A stretch of 8,921 nt of DNA from Pseudomonadota bacterium (lineage in GTDB: Bacteria > Pseudomonadota > Alphaproteobacteria > Acetobacterales > Acetobacteraceae): NCBI GenBank assembly GCA_021808185.1, contig JAKBCB010000127.1, forward strand, positions 1 through 8,921. Reading direction: 5' to 3'. This document shows, piece by piece, positions 5,816-8,921 of this stretch. A program made the translations under genes and the position numbers. The notes under the pieces are model-generated. The model saw only the letters and a list, made by a program, of their open reading frames with translations, did not search any database and was not told the origin of the DNA. Each line of letters begins with the position of its first letter. Position 1 is the first letter of the stretch.

Positions 5816-5820
5816 AGGCG

Positions 5821-5837
5821 GTCGGGCGTTGCCCGAC
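5821..5837. terminator. Hairpin after nfu, possible terminator or attenuator
   Basis: GTCGGGC (5821-5827) and GCCCGAC (5831-5837) form a perfect 7-bp stem with a 3-nt loop, 12-28 nt beyond the nfu stop on the minus strand. There is no T run. It may partly terminate nfu transcription, or protect the nfu mRNA end, ahead of the nitroreductase gene. Confidence 0.45.
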
Positions 5838-5848
5838 AAGCCTGGCCG

Positions 5849-6406
5849 TCAGGCGGCGACCTGCTCGACGGCGATCACTTCCGGGACATAATGGCGCAGC
5901 ATGTTCTCGATGCCGTGCTTGAGCGTGGCGGTCGAGGACGGGCAGCCGCTGCACGCGCCCTGCATATGCAGGCGCACCACGCCATCGCGGAACCCGCGGA
6001 ACACGATGTCCCCGCCATCGCCGGCCACCGCCGGGCGGACCCGCGTGTCCAGCAGTTCCTTGATCTGGGCGACCACCTCGGCGTCCTCGGGCAGCACGTC
6101 CTCGGCGGCATCGGCGCCCTCGCCCTCGATCACCGGGCGGCCAGCGACGAAATGCTCCATGATGGCGCCGAGCACCTGGGGCTTGAGCGACTGCCAGGCG
6201 ATCTCGTTGTCCTTGGTCACGGTGATGAAGTCGCCGCCGAGGAACACGCGGGCCACCCCCGGCAGCGCGAAGATCGCGGCGGCCAGCGGGCTGCGGGCGG
6301 TGCTGTCGGCGGTCGGGAAATCGGCGGTCGCCATGCCCATCACATCGCGCCCGGGCAGGAATTTCAGCGTGGCGGGATTGGGGGTGCCTTCGGTCTCGAT
6401 GAACAT
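5849..6406 (-). CDS. Nfu-type NifU family Fe-S scaffold/carrier protein
   Basis: Nfu proteins carry [4Fe-4S] clusters to target enzymes such as lipoyl synthase and aconitase. The 185-residue protein has an N-terminal Nfu_N domain (MFIETEGTPNPATLKFLPG at 1-19, then LPGVARVFLGGDFITVTK at 48-65, WQSLKP at 71-76). This is followed by a C-terminal NifU domain (about 112-180) with RPAVAGDGGDIVFRGF (124-139) and the cluster-binding cysteines C152 and C155 in GACSGCPSSTATLK. The layout is that of mitochondrial Nfu1, not E. coli NfuA, whose N-terminal domain is A-type. A longer in-frame extension exists upstream, but ATG 6406 is the family's start and has AGGA 8 nt before it. It is the first gene of the leftward cluster. 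Confidence 0.93.
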   Translation of the reverse strand: MFIETEGTPNPATLKFLPGRDVMGMATADFPTADSTARSPLAAAIFALPGVARVFLGGDFITVTKDNEIAWQSLKPQVLGAIMEHFVAGRPVIEGEGADAAEDVLPEDAEVVAQIKELLDTRVRPAVAGDGGDIVFRGFRDGVVRLHMQGACSGCPSSTATLKHGIENMLRHYVPEVIAVEQVAA

Positions 6407-6469
6407 GCCAAGCGTCCTGCGCCAAGGGGTTCGCGCGCCGAAGCGGACGCGCACGGTCCTGATTGAAGG

Positions 6470-6498
6470 TAGATCGCGCGACTCGGGCGCGATGACAA
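6470..6498 (-). promoter_or_regulatory. Weak candidate nfu promoter
   Basis: On the minus strand TTGTCA (6493-6498) is followed after 17 bp by GATCTA (6470-6475). The -35 is good but the -10 is poor. It would give a leader of about 55-60 nt before nfu. Confidence 0.25.
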
Positions 6499-6519
6499 GG
6501 GCCGCGTCGTGCGAAGAGA

Positions 6520-6539
6520 CCGGATGCGCCGCCATCCGG
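6520..6539. promoter_or_regulatory. 20-bp operator-like inverted repeat in the divergent region
   Basis: CCGGATG (6520-6526) and CATCCGG (6533-6539) are perfect inverted repeats with a 6-bp spacer. They are placed 73-92 bp upstream of the plus-strand operon and 22 bp outside the -35 of the candidate nfu promoter. The geometry fits a dimeric regulator such as one of the GntR or LysR type, but no regulator gene is in the window to support that. Confidence 0.4.
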
Positions 6540-6611
6540 CCGCACGTCGCCCCTGCCCGGACCGTGCGCCGCCTGCTAACGTCCACTCCAAGAAGACCGG
6601 GGAGGACGTCG

Positions 6612-7757
6612 ATGGCAAAAATCATCGAGGTACGCGCCACAGCGCATTCGCGGGCATTTGCCGGCGAACTGGTCCGCCTCGGCCTCGGCGCGAACACCAA
6701 GCGCGATTGCGTGGTCGTGCGCATCACCGCCGACGACGGCACCGTCGGCTGGGGCGAGGCGCATCACGGCCAGAACCCCACGGCCATGGCCGAAGTGGTG
6801 CAGCGGGGCCTCGGCTCGCTCATCCTCGGCGCCGATCCGTTCGACACCGAGGGTATCTGGGCGAAGCTGTGCCGCCAGCAGGTGGTGACCCACGGGCTGG
6901 GCGCCGGCAGCGTGATCGCGCTGTCCGGGATCGACATCGCGCTGTGGGATCTGAAGGGCAAGCTGCTCGGCCAGCCGGTCTATCGCCTGCTCGGCGGGGG
7001 AAAGAGAAAAATCCGGGCCTATGCCGGCGGCCTGTCGCTCGGCTTCAAGCCGCCCGAGGTGCTCGAAGGCGAGGTCCGCAAGCTGGTGGAGGCCGGCTAC
7101 ACCGCCATCAAGCTGCGCGTCGGCGACCACCCCAGGCGCGACGCCGAGCGGGTCGGCCATATCCGGCGCAGCTTCGGCGAGGGGCTCGACATCGCGGTGG
7201 ACGCCGCCACCCGCTACACCGCGCTCGATCTGCCGGAAGTGCTCGCCTACTGCGAGAAATATCGCGTGTACTGGCTGGAGGAACCGTTCACCCCGGATAA
7301 CCTGTCCGCCTACGCGGATCTGGCGCGACGGACGCCGGTGCCGATCGCGGCGGGCGAGAACCATTACACCCGGCAGGCGTTTCGCGACCTGTTCGCACAG
7401 GGCTGCATCAGCGTGGCACAGGCCGACTGCACCAAGGCCGGCGGGATCAGCGAGGTGAAGAAAATCATGGACATGGCCGGCGCCTGGCATCTGTGGGCGG
7501 CGCCGCATACCAGCCATACGGTGATCTCCACCGCCGCCAACGTGCACCTGCTGTCGGCGCTGTCCAACGCGCTGATCTTCGAGGCCGACGTGGGCGCGAT
7601 CAACCCGTTCCGTACCGATCTTGCCGGCCCCGCCTATCCGGTGATCGACGGCCATGTCGAGCCGCCGGACCGGCCGGGCCTCGGCCTGGACATCGACGCG
7701 GCGGTGCTGGACGCGTACCCGGGCATCCCCGGCCCGTGCTACGTCCCCGGGGCCTGA
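6612..7757 (+). CDS. Mandelate racemase/muconate lactonizing enzyme family protein (enolase superfamily)
   Basis: The 381-residue cytoplasmic enzyme belongs to the enolase superfamily, which abstracts a proton next to a carboxylate using a Mg2+ site. The magnesium ligands D197 (VDAAT), E223 (LEEP) and E249 (AGEN) are each shifted by exactly 2 from mandelate racemase D195, E221 and E247. The catalytic dyad D272 and H299 likewise matches D270 and H297, so this is the mandelate racemase subgroup. The first lysine motif reads K167-L-R169, where mandelate racemase has K-x-K, so the second base lysine is replaced by Arg. E324 (IFEAD) may fill the role of E317. The N-terminal capping domain covers 1 to about 125. 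ATG 6612 has a strong GGAGGA site 5 nt upstream. The next gene follows after 33 bp. An acid-sugar dehydratase or racemase is likely; the substrate is unknown. Confidence 0.9.
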   Translation: MAKIIEVRATAHSRAFAGELVRLGLGANTKRDCVVVRITADDGTVGWGEAHHGQNPTAMAEVVQRGLGSLILGADPFDTEGIWAKLCRQQVVTHGLGAGSVIALSGIDIALWDLKGKLLGQPVYRLLGGGKRKIRAYAGGLSLGFKPPEVLEGEVRKLVEAGYTAIKLRVGDHPRRDAERVGHIRRSFGEGLDIAVDAATRYTALDLPEVLAYCEKYRVYWLEEPFTPDNLSAYADLARRTPVPIAAGENHYTRQAFRDLFAQGCISVAQADCTKAGGISEVKKIMDMAGAWHLWAAPHTSHTVISTAANVHLLSALSNALIFEADVGAINPFRTDLAGPAYPVIDGHVEPPDRPGLGLDIDAAVLDAYPGIPGPCYVPGA

Positions 7758-7790
7758 GACCAACCAAGAACAATCGGCGGGAGGACAGCG

Positions 7791-8912
7791 ATGCGTCTGG
7801 GCATGTTCATGCACCCGATCCACGACTTCAAGCGCGGCTACCACACGCTGATCCACGAGGATCTGGACGTGATACGCGCCGCGGACGCGGAAGGGTTCGA
7901 TGAGGTCTGGCTCGGCGAGCATTACTTCCTGCCCTCCGAGCCGTTCGCTTCGCCCTTGATGATCTTCGCCCGGCTTCTGGCCGAATGCCCGAACATCATG
8001 TTCGGCTCCGGCGTGCATTGCCTGCCGAACCGCCATCCCGCCGTCATTGCCGGGGAAGCGGCACAGTTCGACCATCTCTCGAACGGCCGCTACATGATGG
8101 GGATCGGCCCCGGCGCCTCGCCGCCGGACTTCGAGGCGTTCGGGGTCACCGACAAGAACCGCATGGAGATGCTGGAAGAAAGCATCGATCATATCATCAG
8201 GCTGTGGACCACGGACCCCCCGTACGACATCCGCGGCAAGCACTGGCAGACCGTCATCAAGGACAACGTGCTGCCGCATCTCGGCATCGCCAAGATGACC
8301 GAGCCGTTCCAGCGCCCGCATCCGCCGATCATGCTGCCCTCGATGAGCCGCAACTCCGGCAGTTCGCGGCTGGCGGCACGGCGCGGCTGGCACACGATCT
8401 CGGCCAATTTCGTGCCGGAGGACATCGCCATCGGGCACTGGCGCGACTACGCCGACGAGAAGGCGAAGCGAAACCTGCCGCTGGAGCCAGGCAAGTGGCG
8501 CGCCGCGCGCACCATCCTGGTGACGGAAACGGACGAGGAAGCCCGCGCCTATCTGAGGTCGCCCGGCAACAGCCTGGAATGGTATTTCACCTACATCATC
8601 GGCATCACGTCCCACGGCGGTTTCGTCAACATGCTGAAATCCCATCCGGACATGCCGGATGCCGAGGTGACGCCGCAATACTGCATCGACACCATGGTGA
8701 TCGCCGGCAGCCCGCGCACGGTGGCCGAGAAACTGGCGGCGTTCCGCGAGGCCAGCGGCCCGTTCGAGACGCTGATCACCTCGCACCACGACTGGGTGCC
8801 GCGCGACCTGTGGCGGCGGCACATGCATCTGCTGGCGCACCAGACCATGCCGATCCTGCGCGCCCTGACCGGCACCCAGCATCTGGCACCGGAACGCGCG
8901 GCGGCGGAATGA
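7791..8912 (+). CDS. LLM-class flavin-dependent oxidoreductase (luciferase-like monooxygenase)
   Basis: This 373-residue TIM-barrel flavoenzyme uses reduced FMN and oxygen to oxidise an organic substrate. The N-terminus resembles LimB-type limonene monooxygenases (RLGMFMHPIHDF at 2-13). It contains GFDEVWLGEHYF (35-46), whose E43-H44 matches the position of the catalytic His44 of bacterial luciferase alpha subunit. Further family blocks are GSGVHCLPNRHPAVIAGE (72-89), FDHLSNGRYMMGIGPG (93-108), HPPIMLPSMSRNSG (177-190) and IAGSPRTVAEKLAAF (304-318). A GGGAGGA site lies 5 nt before ATG 7791. Reduced flavin must come from a separate reductase not seen here. It forms an operon with the racemase-family gene upstream. 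The true substrate is unknown; limonene is only the nearest characterised theme I recall. Confidence 0.9.
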   Translation: MRLGMFMHPIHDFKRGYHTLIHEDLDVIRAADAEGFDEVWLGEHYFLPSEPFASPLMIFARLLAECPNIMFGSGVHCLPNRHPAVIAGEAAQFDHLSNGRYMMGIGPGASPPDFEAFGVTDKNRMEMLEESIDHIIRLWTTDPPYDIRGKHWQTVIKDNVLPHLGIAKMTEPFQRPHPPIMLPSMSRNSGSSRLAARRGWHTISANFVPEDIAIGHWRDYADEKAKRNLPLEPGKWRAARTILVTETDEEARAYLRSPGNSLEWYFTYIIGITSHGGFVNMLKSHPDMPDAEVTPQYCIDTMVIAGSPRTVAEKLAAFREASGPFETLITSHHDWVPRDLWRRHMHLLAHQTMPILRALTGTQHLAPERAAAE

Positions 8913-8921
8913 TTGGGCCCC

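Larger units (their letters stand above)
6449..6569. repeat. Pair of 11-bp inverted repeats spanning the divergent promoter region
   Basis: GCGCACGGTCC at 6449-6459 is the exact reverse complement of GGACCGTGCGC at 6559-6569. The two arms are 99 bp apart and bracket the candidate nfu promoter and the 20-bp dyad. This could be a pair of half-sites for a regulator that loops DNA, or chance in GC-rich sequence. Confidence 0.4.
6407..6611. other. 205-bp divergent control region between nfu and the racemase-family gene
   Basis: This is the shared upstream region of two diverging genes, with no credible small gene. It carries a candidate nfu promoter, a 20-bp inverted repeat at 6520-6539, a pair of 11-bp inverted repeats at 6449-6459 and 6559-6569, and a strong Shine-Dalgarno (GGGGAGGA, 6599-6606) for the plus-strand gene. 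I could not find a convincing sigma-70-type promoter for the plus-strand operon. Confidence 0.6.

Noticed and set aside
6407..6742. 112-residue N-terminal extension of the Nfu protein
   Set aside because: The family starts at the MFIETEGTPNPATLKF block; the extension covers the intergenic region and overlaps the divergent gene.
6576..8882. A 768-codon open frame on the minus strand opposite the racemase-family and monooxygenase genes
   Set aside because: It is a high-GC shadow: composition is dominated by Gly, Arg, His and Val with no domain pattern, while the plus-strand frames show clear enzyme motifs.
1..8921. Mobile elements, CRISPR arrays, tRNA, rRNA, toxin-antitoxin or phage genes
   Set aside because: I looked for repeats with regular spacing, transposase motifs and structural RNA signatures and saw none; nearly all DNA is occupied by recognised protein genes.

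Overview
The window is GC-rich, gene-dense DNA that reads as a chromosomal segment of an alphaproteobacterium. A MucR/Ros-type regulator, an OlsB-type ornithine lipid enzyme and an Nfu-type NifU protein with the alphaproteobacterial layout all point there. The Rhodospirillales/Acetobacteraceae are my best guess from protein style. No plasmid, phage, insertion sequence, CRISPR array, rRNA or tRNA is visible. Eleven protein genes fill almost the whole window: eight complete genes and one truncated gene (lnt) on the minus strand from nfu back to lnt, interrupted by one small plus-strand gene (TusA-like), plus a separate two-gene operon on the plus strand at the right end, making twelve in all with both operon genes counted.

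Right to left on the minus strand: an Nfu Fe-S protein (5849-6406), a RutE-like nitroreductase (5187-5771), tsaB (4473-5141) overlapping rimI (4021-4476), then mucR (3276-3686), fur (2618-3088) overlapping olsB (1773-2621), a D-2-hydroxyacid dehydrogenase (801-1766), and the 5' part of lnt (1-807). The dehydrogenase overlaps lnt by 7 bp. A TusA-like gene (3780-4049, plus strand) diverges from mucR and its 3' end overlaps rimI convergently. The theme is housekeeping: Fe-S assembly, tRNA t6A synthesis, ribosomal protein acetylation, metal regulation, and envelope lipid and lipoprotein modification.

On the plus strand, 6612-7757 is an enolase-superfamily enzyme of the mandelate racemase subgroup and 7791-8912 is a luciferase-like flavin monooxygenase. 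They form a compact operon, probably for breakdown of an unidentified carbon compound. It faces away from nfu across a 205-bp region holding two inverted-repeat structures.

I found no convincing wholly new system. The points that merit a second look are: the uncharacterised racemase-family/monooxygenase pair and the long inverted repeats in front of it; two hairpin structures between mucR and fur; a MucR missing the fourth zinc ligand; a TusA-like protein with CPMT instead of CPxP; a dehydrogenase whose cofactor loop lacks the NAD-type acidic residue; and an olsB with no olsA beside it.
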